Source: Gemmatimonadales bacterium UBA1120 (GTDB lineage Bacteria > Gemmatimonadota > Gemmatimonadetes > Longimicrobiales > Gaopeijiaceae). From it: 5,063 bases of DNA. Positions 1 to 5,063 of the stretch are shown here, piece after piece. The DNA is taken from the NCBI GenBank assembly GCA_002313925.1, contig DCAZ01000078.1:1-5063 (forward strand), in the 5' to 3' direction. The notes beneath the pieces are model-generated. The model made no database searches. It saw nothing but the letters and a program-made list of their open reading frames with translations, and was not told the DNA's origin. Positions within the stretch are counted from its first letter, which is position 1, and every line of letters starts with the position of its first letter. A program made the position numbers and the translations under genes.

Positions 1-731
1 GCCAAATGCTCGACCATGGCCGGCGTGGGGACCGAGGCTGAAGCGATATCGATGCCTAGTGGCTGCAAGATGCTTTCCGCAACGTACTCGTCGTAGCTGC
101 GGTTCGAGACTTTCTCAACGACCCAGGCCATGATGCCGTAGCACTCGTTGCAGTAGCGATACTCCTCTCCGGGAGGACCCGTGCGCGTCGTGCCTTCAAG
201 GAGTTCAAGAGGTGTGCGTGGTGCCTCCCTGGACCACAGCGGCACCGTGGCTACAGGCCCCCGAAGCCCCGAGTGGTGGCTGAGTAGGTGGCGGAACGTG
301 ACATCGTCCGCGCCGCTGATCGTGAGATCAGGGCCGACAAACTCGTTCAGCGGTGTGTCGAGTTCGAGGTCACCCTTCTCGACGAGCTGCATGATCGCCG
401 TCGCCGTGACGAATTTGAAGGTGGACCCTGTGCTGAAGTAGGTCTCTGTCGTTGCCCGGACGCTCGCTCCGACGTTCGCGTAACCGTAGGCGCCAGTCCA
501 CACAACATCGCCGTCACGTACTAAGGCGACCGAAATCGCGGGGATTCCGGTCTCTTCGAGGATCTTGTGGATCTCCGTTTCGAGGCGCGCCGTAACCCCA
601 TTCAGGTCTACCGCTGCAGCGTCCTGGGACGCTACCGGGCTAGCGAGGCACAGGCCTGCGACCACCAAGGCGAAGACCATACCAAGTCTCCGACGGTAAA
701 GATTGAAGTGCGGATTATCAGAGTTCGTCAT
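1..731 (-). CDS. Exported beta-lactamase-fold serine hydrolase (class C / EstB-like), 3' end cut by window edge
   Basis: Seen: an open frame of 243 full codons running off the left edge, read from the minus-strand bases. An N-terminal signal peptide (basic YRRR at 12-15, hydrophobic core about 17-33) has a likely cleavage after V-A-S at 33-35. The catalytic SxxK motif is S103-T-F-K106, preceded by YFSTGS. The conserved LLSHHSGL is at 149-156, close to the family's LLSHTSGL, and the second active-site motif YxN is Y193-C-N195. The start at 731 is fixed by AGGAG six bases upstream. Family knowledge: the serine beta-lactamase-like family (PF00144) includes class C beta-lactamases, carboxylesterases and D-amino peptidases that use the SxxK serine as nucleophile. 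The third (KTG/HxG) motif would lie beyond the edge, so substrate class cannot be judged. It lies 15 nt after the propeller gene and is probably cotranscribed and translationally linked. Third codon positions are visibly richer in G/C than in the upstream gene. An antibiotic-resistance role should not be assumed. Confidence 0.9.
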   Translation of the reverse strand, partial: MTNSDNPHFNLYRRRLGMVFALVVAGLCLASPVASQDAAAVDLNGVTARLETEIHKILEETGIPAISVALVRDGDVVWTGAYGYANVGASVRATTETYFSTGSTFKFVTATAIMQLVEKGDLELDTPLNEFVGPDLTISGADDVTFRHLLSHHSGLRGPVATVPLWSREAPRTPLELLEGTTRTGPPGEEYRYCNECYGIMAWVVEKVSNRSYDEYVAESILQPLGIDIASASVPTPAMVEHL

Positions 732-737
732 GCCATT

Positions 738-742
738 CTCCT
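738..742 (-). promoter_or_regulatory. Ribosome binding site of the serine hydrolase gene
   Basis: AGGAG on the minus strand, six bases before the ATG at 731. It sits wholly inside the 15-nt gap after the propeller gene's stop codon. A second ATG three bases further upstream in another frame meets TGA at once, so it is not the start. The placement favours reinitiation by ribosomes finishing the upstream gene. Confidence 0.8.
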
Positions 743-746
743 TTTA

Positions 747-3700
747 TCAGCTAACCAGCCTACCTCGTCTTGGTAGAACAATTGCGGGAAGTCCAAGCCG
801 TTCGACTGCATTGTTGAAACGCTGTAATTCGTTTTCTAACAGTTCCAGATAGCGTGAGTGCACAACATCCCACTCATCAATCAGTACGCTGAGCCGTTCG
901 GTTGTTCCCTCGTGGGGTGCGCCTTCCGCGCCGCCGTATATGTAACCGTCCGTTCCAGTGATTCGCCCATACAACTCAAGCCACTGGTTATCGAGGTGGG
1001 GTAAGAACCGGATTGGATCTTGTGAGGAGCGGTTGTTCGGTTGCATCAGATCTTCAGTGATACCAGTGGACTTGTCATTGAGCGTATCCCCTAGTTCCTG
1101 AAGTGCGTCGGCCTGTCCTACAGACTCAGCCCGATCCATCACCCCCTGGACCTGTTCCCGGATGGTAGCGAGGTCTTCAATAGCACGAGAGATAGAGTTG
1201 ATAGAGTCTCTTACCTCAAGAGCAATTTGAAACTGCTCCTGATAGCTTGCTGAGGTGACATTCGGGATCCGAGGGTCGGGTGATAGCTGGAAAGATTGCT
1301 CCTGCACTTGCTCACCTACGGTCATCCGAACTCCATAGGTGCCTGGGGGTGCAACCACTCCGCCTGTATAACCCCATACGACTGCGCCTTCTGGCATCTC
1401 AGGACCCGGGTAAAACATCTGCCATGCTAGGCGATTTAATCCTGGGGCTTTATCGATTTTCTGTCCGTTGCTTTCCTCCGCAGTGATGGAGTCAGACGAA
1501 AATATGTGTACAACCTCTCCGCGGTCGTCCACCACCTCAATACGAACTTCTTCATCTGGCTCTTGAGCGAGGTAATAGTGGATTAATGCGCCAGTTGGCC
1601 GCGGATCTGGTGTCAATTCAGCCATTGAGGCCGCGCCCACGTTAGTGAGGCGGACTGCAGTCCGGGGCTTGAACAGGTAGTTGTCACTCTCAACAGCGGT
1701 ACCGATTTCACGGATTGGGCTAATGTCGTCTAGGATCCAGAACGATCTTCCTTGTGTTGACAGGATTAGATCATCATGGGCGATCCTCATCCCGGTCACG
1801 GGTGTTATGGGTAGGTTCTTCTGGAAACTTTGCCAGGTGCTCCCACCATTTAAGGTCACAAAGACCCCAAACTCGGTGCCAGCAAAGAGTAACCCTTCAT
1901 GTTCTGGATCTTCCCGAACCGTGCGGACCGGATAGTCTCCGGGTATGCCATCAACGACGAGCGTCCAGGATACGCCGTAGTCATCTGTTCGGAAAACATA
2001 TGGACTGAAATCGTCAAGCCGGTACCGCTGTACAGCGACGTACGCCTGCCCTGGATTATGTGTGGATAGTTCTATTTCGTCGACTGTTCCTAAGGCTGGC
2101 ATTCCTTCTGGAGTGATGTCAGCCCAAGTCACTCCACTGTCACGTGTAATGTGAATTCGTCCGTCATCACTTCCAGCCCAGATCTCATCTGCTGTGAACG
2201 GAGATTCGCCAATCGAAAACACAACATTATAGATCTCAACCCCAGTGACATCTGCGTTAATGGGTCCTCCCGATTGCTCCTGGTGTTCGGGTGTATTGGT
2301 GGACAGGTCCGGGCTAATCGTCTCCCAGGTTTCGCCCTCATCTCGGGAGCGGTTCACATGCTGGGATCCGTGGTAAATGGTTTGCGGATCGTGCTGACTA
2401 ACCAGCATTGGGGATACCCACTGGAACCGATGTCTTAAGTCCTTAGTGGCCATCCCCAACTGCAGTTGGGGATAAAGCATGATATTGCGTCGCTGAGCAG
2501 TCCCAAGGTCGTACCGGTCCATGACCCCACCGTAGCAACCCGCATAGACAACGTCCGGGTAGTCGGGATGGAGTGCCACGGGTCCTGACTCACAACCTCC
2601 TACGTTTTGCCAGTGCTCCTTTGGGTAGAGAGTATTCACGTCAGTCCAAGCAGGTACCGATATCGTCGTATTGTCTTGTTGCGCTCCATAGAGACGATAG
2701 GGGAAGCCATTGTCCACGATCACGTCATAAAGCTCTGCGGTGGCTTGATTGAAGTATGAGGACCAACTGGCTCCACCATTTACGGTAACCTGCCCCCCGC
2801 CATCGTCCGCGACGATCATACGATTTGCGTTATCTGGATGTATCCATAAGTCGTGGACGTCGCCGTGTGGTACGGGGATGACATCAAAAGTCACCCCTCC
2901 ATCGACCGACCGATATAAGCTCGTATTTAATGCGTATATCGTATTTGGGTCGAGCGGGTCTGCTTGGACGTGCGTGTAATACCAAGCCCGTTGGCGAAGA
3001 TTGTTATCGGAATTCGTTCTGATCCAAGTCTCTCCGCTGTCGTCTGAACGGTAGACTCCACCATCAGGCTCCGCTTCCAGGATAGCCCAAACCCTATTCG
3101 GGTCTGCAGGAGAGACACTTACGCCGACCTTACCGATAATTCCTTCGGGCAAGCCCCCACTGAGCTTTCGCCAGGTCTCGCCTCCATCGCTAGACTTATA
3201 GACTCCACCTTCCTCTGCTCCAGAGATAAGGGTCCAGGGTTTACGCTCACCACGCCACATCCCAGCGTACAGGATCCGAGGATTTACCATATCCATAGTC
3301 AGGTCAGATGCGCCTGTAGAATCGTTCAGTGCGAGCACATGCTCCCAAGTCTCGCCCCCATCCCCGGACCTAAAAATCCCACGCTCGGGATTCTTCCCAA
3401 ACGGATGGCCGAGGGCTGCCACATAAACGAGGTTATGGTCTCCCGGGTGCACCTCGATTCGCCCAATCTGGCCAGCCTCAGGAAGTCCTACGAAGGCCCA
3501 CGTCCGACCCGCGTCCATCGACTTCCACATGCCGCGCCCCGTTGACGTGTTACCTCGAATGTCGGTAGAACCTTGCCCAACGTATATGACGTTGGGATCC
3601 GAGTCTGCTACCCTGACTGCTCCTATCGATCCACCGAAAAAGCCATCCGAGATATTTTGCCAAGAGATTCCGTTATCCGTAGTCTCCCAGACACCTCCTC

Positions 3701-3899
3701 CAGTTGTTCCCATGAGCCAGCGGTCTTGATTGGCAGGAAAACCTGTAACTGCTGATGATCTTCCACCTCGGAATGGGCCGGCCATCCGGAATTGGAGGTC
3801 CTTAAAGGCAAGGGAGTCAATGGTCTGGGAGCCCAGAGGTTCTAGGGAAGCCAGTGTTACTAGGGATAGTAGAATCCCAATGGGGACGAAGCGGGGCAT
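747..3899 (-). CDS. Secreted sortilin/Vps10-like multi-Asp-box beta-propeller protein
   Basis: Seen: 1050 residues. A signal peptide covers about residues 1-24 (hydrophobic VPIGILLSLVTLASL, then LGS before Q25). GPFRGGRSSAVTG at 41-53 and GTTGGGVWETTDNG at 64-77 are the hallmark opening of this family. Eleven Asp-box (SxDxGxTW-type) motifs end at W80, W134, W185, W243, W292, F338, W379, W525, W592, W645 and W689; those at 372-379 and 682-689 have Asn for Asp. The only cysteines are C436 and C455, a possible disulfide. After about residue 770 comes an Ig/FnIII-like strand region (IEVVDDRGEVV; PPGTYGVRMTV), then a probably helical tail of about 170 residues. Family knowledge: such proteins are usually annotated as glycosyl hydrolase, BNR-repeat or VPS10 proteins. 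Asp-boxes are structural, so they prove neither sialidase nor other glycosidase activity. The frame stays open 48 codons further upstream, but AGGAG seven bases before the ATG at 3899 and the signal peptide fix the start. Substrate unknown; likely exported binding, scaffold or processing protein. Confidence 0.93.
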   Translation of the reverse strand: MPRFVPIGILLSLVTLASLEPLGSQTIDSLAFKDLQFRMAGPFRGGRSSAVTGFPANQDRWLMGTTGGGVWETTDNGISWQNISDGFFGGSIGAVRVADSDPNVIYVGQGSTDIRGNTSTGRGMWKSMDAGRTWAFVGLPEAGQIGRIEVHPGDHNLVYVAALGHPFGKNPERGIFRSGDGGETWEHVLALNDSTGASDLTMDMVNPRILYAGMWRGERKPWTLISGAEEGGVYKSSDGGETWRKLSGGLPEGIIGKVGVSVSPADPNRVWAILEAEPDGGVYRSDDSGETWIRTNSDNNLRQRAWYYTHVQADPLDPNTIYALNTSLYRSVDGGVTFDVIPVPHGDVHDLWIHPDNANRMIVADDGGGQVTVNGGASWSSYFNQATAELYDVIVDNGFPYRLYGAQQDNTTISVPAWTDVNTLYPKEHWQNVGGCESGPVALHPDYPDVVYAGCYGGVMDRYDLGTAQRRNIMLYPQLQLGMATKDLRHRFQWVSPMLVSQHDPQTIYHGSQHVNRSRDEGETWETISPDLSTNTPEHQEQSGGPINADVTGVEIYNVVFSIGESPFTADEIWAGSDDGRIHITRDSGVTWADITPEGMPALGTVDEIELSTHNPGQAYVAVQRYRLDDFSPYVFRTDDYGVSWTLVVDGIPGDYPVRTVREDPEHEGLLFAGTEFGVFVTLNGGSTWQSFQKNLPITPVTGMRIAHDDLILSTQGRSFWILDDISPIREIGTAVESDNYLFKPRTAVRLTNVGAASMAELTPDPRPTGALIHYYLAQEPDEEVRIEVVDDRGEVVHIFSSDSITAEESNGQKIDKAPGLNRLAWQMFYPGPEMPEGAVVWGYTGGVVAPPGTYGVRMTVGEQVQEQSFQLSPDPRIPNVTSASYQEQFQIALEVRDSINSISRAIEDLATIREQVQGVMDRAESVGQADALQELGDTLNDKSTGITEDLMQPNNRSSQDPIRFLPHLDNQWLELYGRITGTDGYIYGGAEGAPHEGTTERLSVLIDEWDVVHSRYLELLENELQRFNNAVERLGLPAIVLPRRGRLVS

Positions 3900-3906
3900 G
3901 CGTTCT

Positions 3907-3911
3907 CTCCT
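3907..3911 (-). promoter_or_regulatory. Ribosome binding site that fixes the propeller-gene start
   Basis: AGGAG on the minus strand, seven bases before the ATG at 3899. The same frame stays open upstream to an ATG at 4043, but the 48 extra residues are rich in Cys, His and Arg, unlike a signal peptide. A start there would also bury the export signal. The start at 3899 is therefore preferred. Confidence 0.8.
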
Positions 3912-3938
3912 AAAGCGTGAGGAGCAGAGTCTGAAGGA

Positions 3939-3954
3939 GTGGGTGGTTACCCAC
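3939..3954 (-). promoter_or_regulatory. Small hairpin in the 5' leader of the propeller gene
   Basis: GTGGGT (3939-3944) and ACCCAC (3949-3954) form a perfect 6-bp stem closed by four bases, about 40 nt before the ATG at 3899. If the transcript starts upstream, the leader RNA can fold here. There is no U-tract after it on the minus strand, so a terminator is unlikely. A role in transcript stability or regulation is only a possibility. Confidence 0.3.
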
Positions 3955-4013
3955 AAGATGCATCGATGACAGGTGTTTTTCGAATGGGTCACGATTTGGT
4001 AGGAAGTAGGTTC

Positions 4014-4023
4014 CCAGATCTGG
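4014..4023. repeat. 10-nt perfect palindrome, possible operator
   Basis: CCAGATCTGG reads the same on both strands and lies near the middle of the divergent intergenic region, where a dimeric regulator site would be expected. It is short enough to occur by chance, and no regulator gene is in the window. Confidence 0.2.
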
Positions 4024-4173
4024 TCGATAACCAAGGCACGCACTTATTCTCAGTTCAGCTATTGACACAAGGGGTGGTAGGAGGGCACTGATGAGAGTAT
4101 TCGGTGGTCAAGCCAGATGGTGAGATATCATTGAAAGACGGGATGAAGGTTTTGGGTCTAGTTCTTATTAAGC

Positions 4174-4180
4174 AAGGAGA
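4174..4180 (+). promoter_or_regulatory. Ribosome binding site that fixes the lipoprotein start
   Basis: AAGGAGA is followed by six bases and ATG at 4187. The in-frame TTG at 4184 is only three bases from the Shine-Dalgarno, too close for normal initiation, so the ATG is taken as the start. Confidence 0.8.
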
Positions 4181-4186
4181 ACATTG

Positions 4187-4567
4187 ATGCGTCCGCACAA
4201 GTTAAATCGAAGCATGGTTGCCTCTTTCGCCCTGGCGCTTGGTCTTGCCGGATGCGCGGCCGCGGGTGGCGCTGGGATGGGTGGCGGGAGCGCCAACGAA
4301 CTGTTGGCTGCAGATTTTACGCCTGACATGCAGGTTTTAACCCTGTATCAGGCTGTACAACGATTGCGCCCGGCCTGGCTCCGCGGTCGCGGTGGCCAGA
4401 GTCCGCGAGTCTACGTGGATGGCGTCATGCGCGGTGGACTTGATGAGCTCGAAGCATTGCGTGTGGATCAAGTCCAGACAGCCGAGCGCATGAGTCCTGC
4501 AGACGCGACGACGCGCTATGGCACCGATCATGGTGGAGGGGTGATTTTCATCGTTCTAAGGCGATAG
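4187..4567 (+). CDS. Small lipoprotein with a TonB-plug-like C-terminus
   Basis: Seen: 126 residues. A type II signal peptide has basic residues at 2-8, a hydrophobic core at 10-22 and a lipobox L20-A-G-C23. A Gly/Ala-rich linker (24-37) follows, then a probably helical segment (about 45-63, ending YQAVQRLRP), an Arg/Gly-rich turn (65-74), VYVDGV (75-80), and the end DATTRYGTDHGGGVIFIVL (106-124). Family knowledge: TonB/SusC plug domains have a VDG(V/I)P strand, a DxxSIEVLK-like strand, and a close like ASALYGSRGANGVILITTK. Here YVDGV, LRVDQVQTAERM and TTRYGTDHGGGVIFIVLR follow that order. I infer a lipid-anchored, plug-derived protein with no barrel, as I recall for small lipoproteins in Gemmatimonadota-type genomes. 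Partner and function are unknown. It could instead be an unrelated small alpha/beta fold. It is transcribed away from the propeller unit and is followed by inverted repeats. There is no homologous partner in the window. Confidence 0.85.
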   Translation: MRPHKLNRSMVASFALALGLAGCAAAGGAGMGGGSANELLAADFTPDMQVLTLYQAVQRLRPAWLRGRGGQSPRVYVDGVMRGGLDELEALRVDQVQTAERMSPADATTRYGTDHGGGVIFIVLRR

Positions 4568-4580
4568 CTATCATCTCAAA

Positions 4581-4620
4581 ACCTAGGTGCCCCAAGAGAT
4601 ACCATCTCGCACACCTAGGT
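4581..4620. repeat. 9-bp perfect inverted repeat with nested inner stem
   Basis: ACCTAGGTG (4581-4589) and CACCTAGGT (4612-4620) are exact reverse complements, and each contains the self-palindrome ACCTAGGT. Inside, GAGAT (4596-4600) pairs with ATCTC (4604-4608) across a 3-nt loop, giving a two-tier hairpin. It begins 14 nt after the lipoprotein stop. No run of T follows on either strand, so a classic factor-independent terminator is not supported. It may act as an mRNA 3'-end stabiliser or as a dimeric protein site. Confidence 0.55.
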
Positions 4621-4746
4621 CTAGAGAAATTGCTACTAACTAGGGACGACCTTAACCTTGGCTGTGCCGTGGGCGCATTGAGGAATGAAGTGTTTCTGGA
4701 GTTCCGTTCTTAGTGCTATTGGCAAGGCTTCGTAGCCCTTTACGCT

Positions 4747-4779
4747 ATCAAAGCCCGTAATTACCTTTTGAGGCTTGAT
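4747..4779. repeat. Stem-loop with central GTAATTAC palindrome
   Basis: ATCAAAGCC (4747-4755) pairs with GGCTTGAT (4772-4779), giving eight pairs with one bulged A. The loop carries the perfect 8-nt palindrome GTAATTAC (4757-4764). It lies just upstream of the terminator. Function is unknown, and it may be part of a longer structured 3' end. Confidence 0.35.
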
Positions 4780-4782
4780 CAG

Positions 4783-4820
4783 AAAAGGCCGACCCCAGAC
4801 TATCTAGGGTCGGCTCTTTT
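4783..4820. terminator. Bidirectional factor-independent terminator
   Basis: GCCGACCC (4788-4795) and GGGTCGGC (4807-4814) form a perfect GC-rich 8-bp stem with an 11-nt loop. It is flanked by AAAA on the left (4783-4786) and CTTTT on the right (4816-4820). On the plus strand the stem ends in CTCTTTT and on the minus strand in CTTTT, so it can work both ways, though the T-tracts are short. It separates the lipoprotein transcript from the tRNA cluster. Confidence 0.75.
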
Positions 4821-4887
4821 CCGCATTTGGGAGGAGGTCCAGACAGTTCTAGTGGGTGCTCTAACTTGGCGATTCGGGTGTCAGTTT

Positions 4888-4969
4888 GGTGGGGTACCGA
4901 AGCGGTCAAACGGGGCAGACTGTAAATCTGCTGGCATAGCCTTCGGAGGTTCGAATCCTCCCCCCACCA
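4888..4969 (+). tRNA. tRNA-Tyr (anticodon GTA)
   Basis: All arms pair. The acceptor is GGTGGGG (4888-4894) with CCCCACC (4962-4968), followed by discriminator A4969. The D-stem is CCG/CGG (4897-4899, 4911-4913). The anticodon stem is GCAGA/TCTGC (4915-4919, 4927-4931) with loop CTGTAAA and anticodon GTA at 4922-4924. The 13-nt variable arm (4932-4944) has a GGC/GCC stem, as expected for bacterial tRNA-Tyr (class II). The T-arm is GGAGG-TTCGAAT-CCTCC (4945-4961). The 3' CCA is not encoded (CTT follows the discriminator) and must be added by tRNA nucleotidyltransferase. A tRNA-Gly gene follows 44 nt downstream in the same direction. Confidence 0.98.
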
Positions 4970-5013
4970 CTTGTGCCGCACCGACCAATAACAAGAAGAA
5001 AAAAAGTAGGGCT

Positions 5014-5063
5014 GCGGGAGTAGCTCAGTTGGCTAGAGCATCAGCCTTCCAAGCTGAGGGTCG
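5014..5063 (+). tRNA. tRNA-Gly (anticodon TCC), 3' part cut by window edge
   Basis: The first 50 nt of a tRNA are visible: acceptor 5' strand GCGGGAG (5014-5020), TA, D-stem GCTC/GAGC (5023-5026, 5036-5039) and D-loop AGTTGGCTA. The anticodon stem TCAGC/GCTGA (5041-5045, 5053-5057) encloses loop CTTCCAA with anticodon TCC at 5048-5050. The variable loop begins at 5058, and the T-arm and acceptor 3' strand lie beyond the window. The 44-nt spacer after tRNA-Tyr is A-rich near its end and has no terminator, consistent with one precursor transcript. The Tyr-Gly(TCC) order is typical of the cluster upstream of tuf. Confidence 0.95.

Larger units (their letters stand above)
3900..4186. other. Divergent intergenic region (287 nt) with short palindromes
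   Basis: It separates the minus-strand propeller unit from the plus-strand lipoprotein gene and must carry promoters for both. Visible elements are a leader hairpin (3939-3954), overlapping 8-nt palindromes at 3957-3964 and 3961-3968 (GATGCATC, CATCGATG), a 10-nt palindrome CCAGATCTGG at 4014-4023, and an isolated TTGACA at 4062-4067 on the plus strand. TTGACA has no acceptable -10 hexamer 16-18 nt downstream. No gene-like frame is seen, apart from the non-preferred upstream extension of the propeller ORF. Confidence 0.6.
4568..4887. other. Gene-free 320-nt stretch with three inverted repeats
   Basis: Between the lipoprotein stop and tRNA-Tyr I find no frame with a start codon, ribosome site and plausible protein. 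The stretch holds a 9-bp inverted repeat (4581-4620), a second stem-loop around a TAATTA palindrome (4747-4779), and a good terminator (4783-4820). On the minus strand, 4636-4803 is open for 55 sense codons but lacks any ATG. No convincing tRNA promoter is visible in 4821-4887; TCTAAC at 4860-4865 is a weak -10 candidate without a matching -35. Confidence 0.6.

Noticed and set aside
181..776. Plus-strand frames of 69-86 codons across the hydrolase gene
   Set aside because: They lie over a well-supported minus-strand coding region with catalytic motifs, and their proteins are low in recognisable features.
1280..3969. Several plus- and minus-strand frames of 60-95 codons within the propeller gene
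   Set aside because: All are shadows of a gene with eleven Asp-box motifs in one continuous frame; none has its own domain signature.
3900..4043. 48-residue N-terminal extension of the propeller protein
   Set aside because: It has no ribosome site of its own and would bury a clear signal peptide, whereas the ATG at 3899 has AGGAG at the right distance.
4062..4067. TTGACA as a sigma-70 -35 box for the lipoprotein gene
   Set aside because: The sequence 16-18 nt downstream (around 4084-4091) has no resemblance to TATAAT, so the hexamer alone is not enough.
4131..4163. TTGAAA ... TCTAGT as a promoter pair before the lipoprotein
   Set aside because: The spacing is 21 nt and the -10 match is poor.
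4337..4531. 64-codon minus-strand frame inside the lipoprotein gene
   Set aside because: It is antisense to a gene with a clear ribosome site, lipobox and plug-like motifs, and has no start signal of its own.
4748..4981. 77-codon minus-strand frame starting MRHKWWGEDSNLRRLC
   Set aside because: Much of it is the antisense of tRNA-Tyr, a well-known source of false protein annotations (GEDSNLRR-type), and the rest crosses the terminator.
1..5063. CRISPR array, insertion sequence or tandem repeats
   Set aside because: I see no regularly spaced direct repeats, no transposase frame and no terminal inverted repeats with target duplications. The repeated Asp-box codons are protein-level repeats.

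Overview
The window looks like chromosomal DNA from a Gram-negative, Gemmatimonadota-like bacterium (moderate confidence; related phyla such as Acidobacteriota or Bacteroidota/Balneolota are not excluded). The reasons are the large secreted sortilin/Asp-box propeller protein with its characteristic C-terminal module, an exported beta-lactamase-fold serine hydrolase beside it, and a tiny lipoprotein that resembles the end of a TonB plug domain. I know this combination best from Gemmatimonadota-type genomes. Base composition is moderate, lower than cultured soil members of that phylum.

Left part (1-3899, minus strand): a two-gene transcription unit. The upstream gene (747-3899) encodes a 1050-residue secreted multi-Asp-box beta-propeller protein. 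After a 15-nt gap that carries its own Shine-Dalgarno, the downstream gene (731 to beyond the left edge) encodes an exported class C beta-lactamase/esterase-like serine hydrolase. Both products carry signal peptides, so the unit supplies periplasmic or extracellular proteins. No substrate can be read from the sequence.

Middle (3900-4186): a divergent intergenic region with several short palindromes and a small hairpin in the propeller-gene leader. It must feed transcription both ways, but I find no convincing sigma-70 promoter. To its right, on the plus strand, a 126-residue lipoprotein (4187-4567) ends in a sequence resembling the final strands of a TonB/SusC plug domain, without any barrel.

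Right part (4568-5063): about 320 nt without a convincing gene, holding three inverted repeats, one of them a good bidirectional factor-independent terminator (4783-4820). Next come tRNA-Tyr(GTA) at 4888-4969 and the first 50 nt of tRNA-Gly(TCC), which runs off the window. The order Tyr-Gly is the familiar lead-in to tRNA-Thr, tuf, tRNA-Trp, secE, nusG in many bacteria, so the window probably sits at the boundary between accessory secreted-protein genes and the core translation cluster (inference).

I do not see a clear new defence, mobile or RNA-guided system. The most unusual items are the plug-only lipoprotein and the structured, gene-free stretch before the tRNAs.
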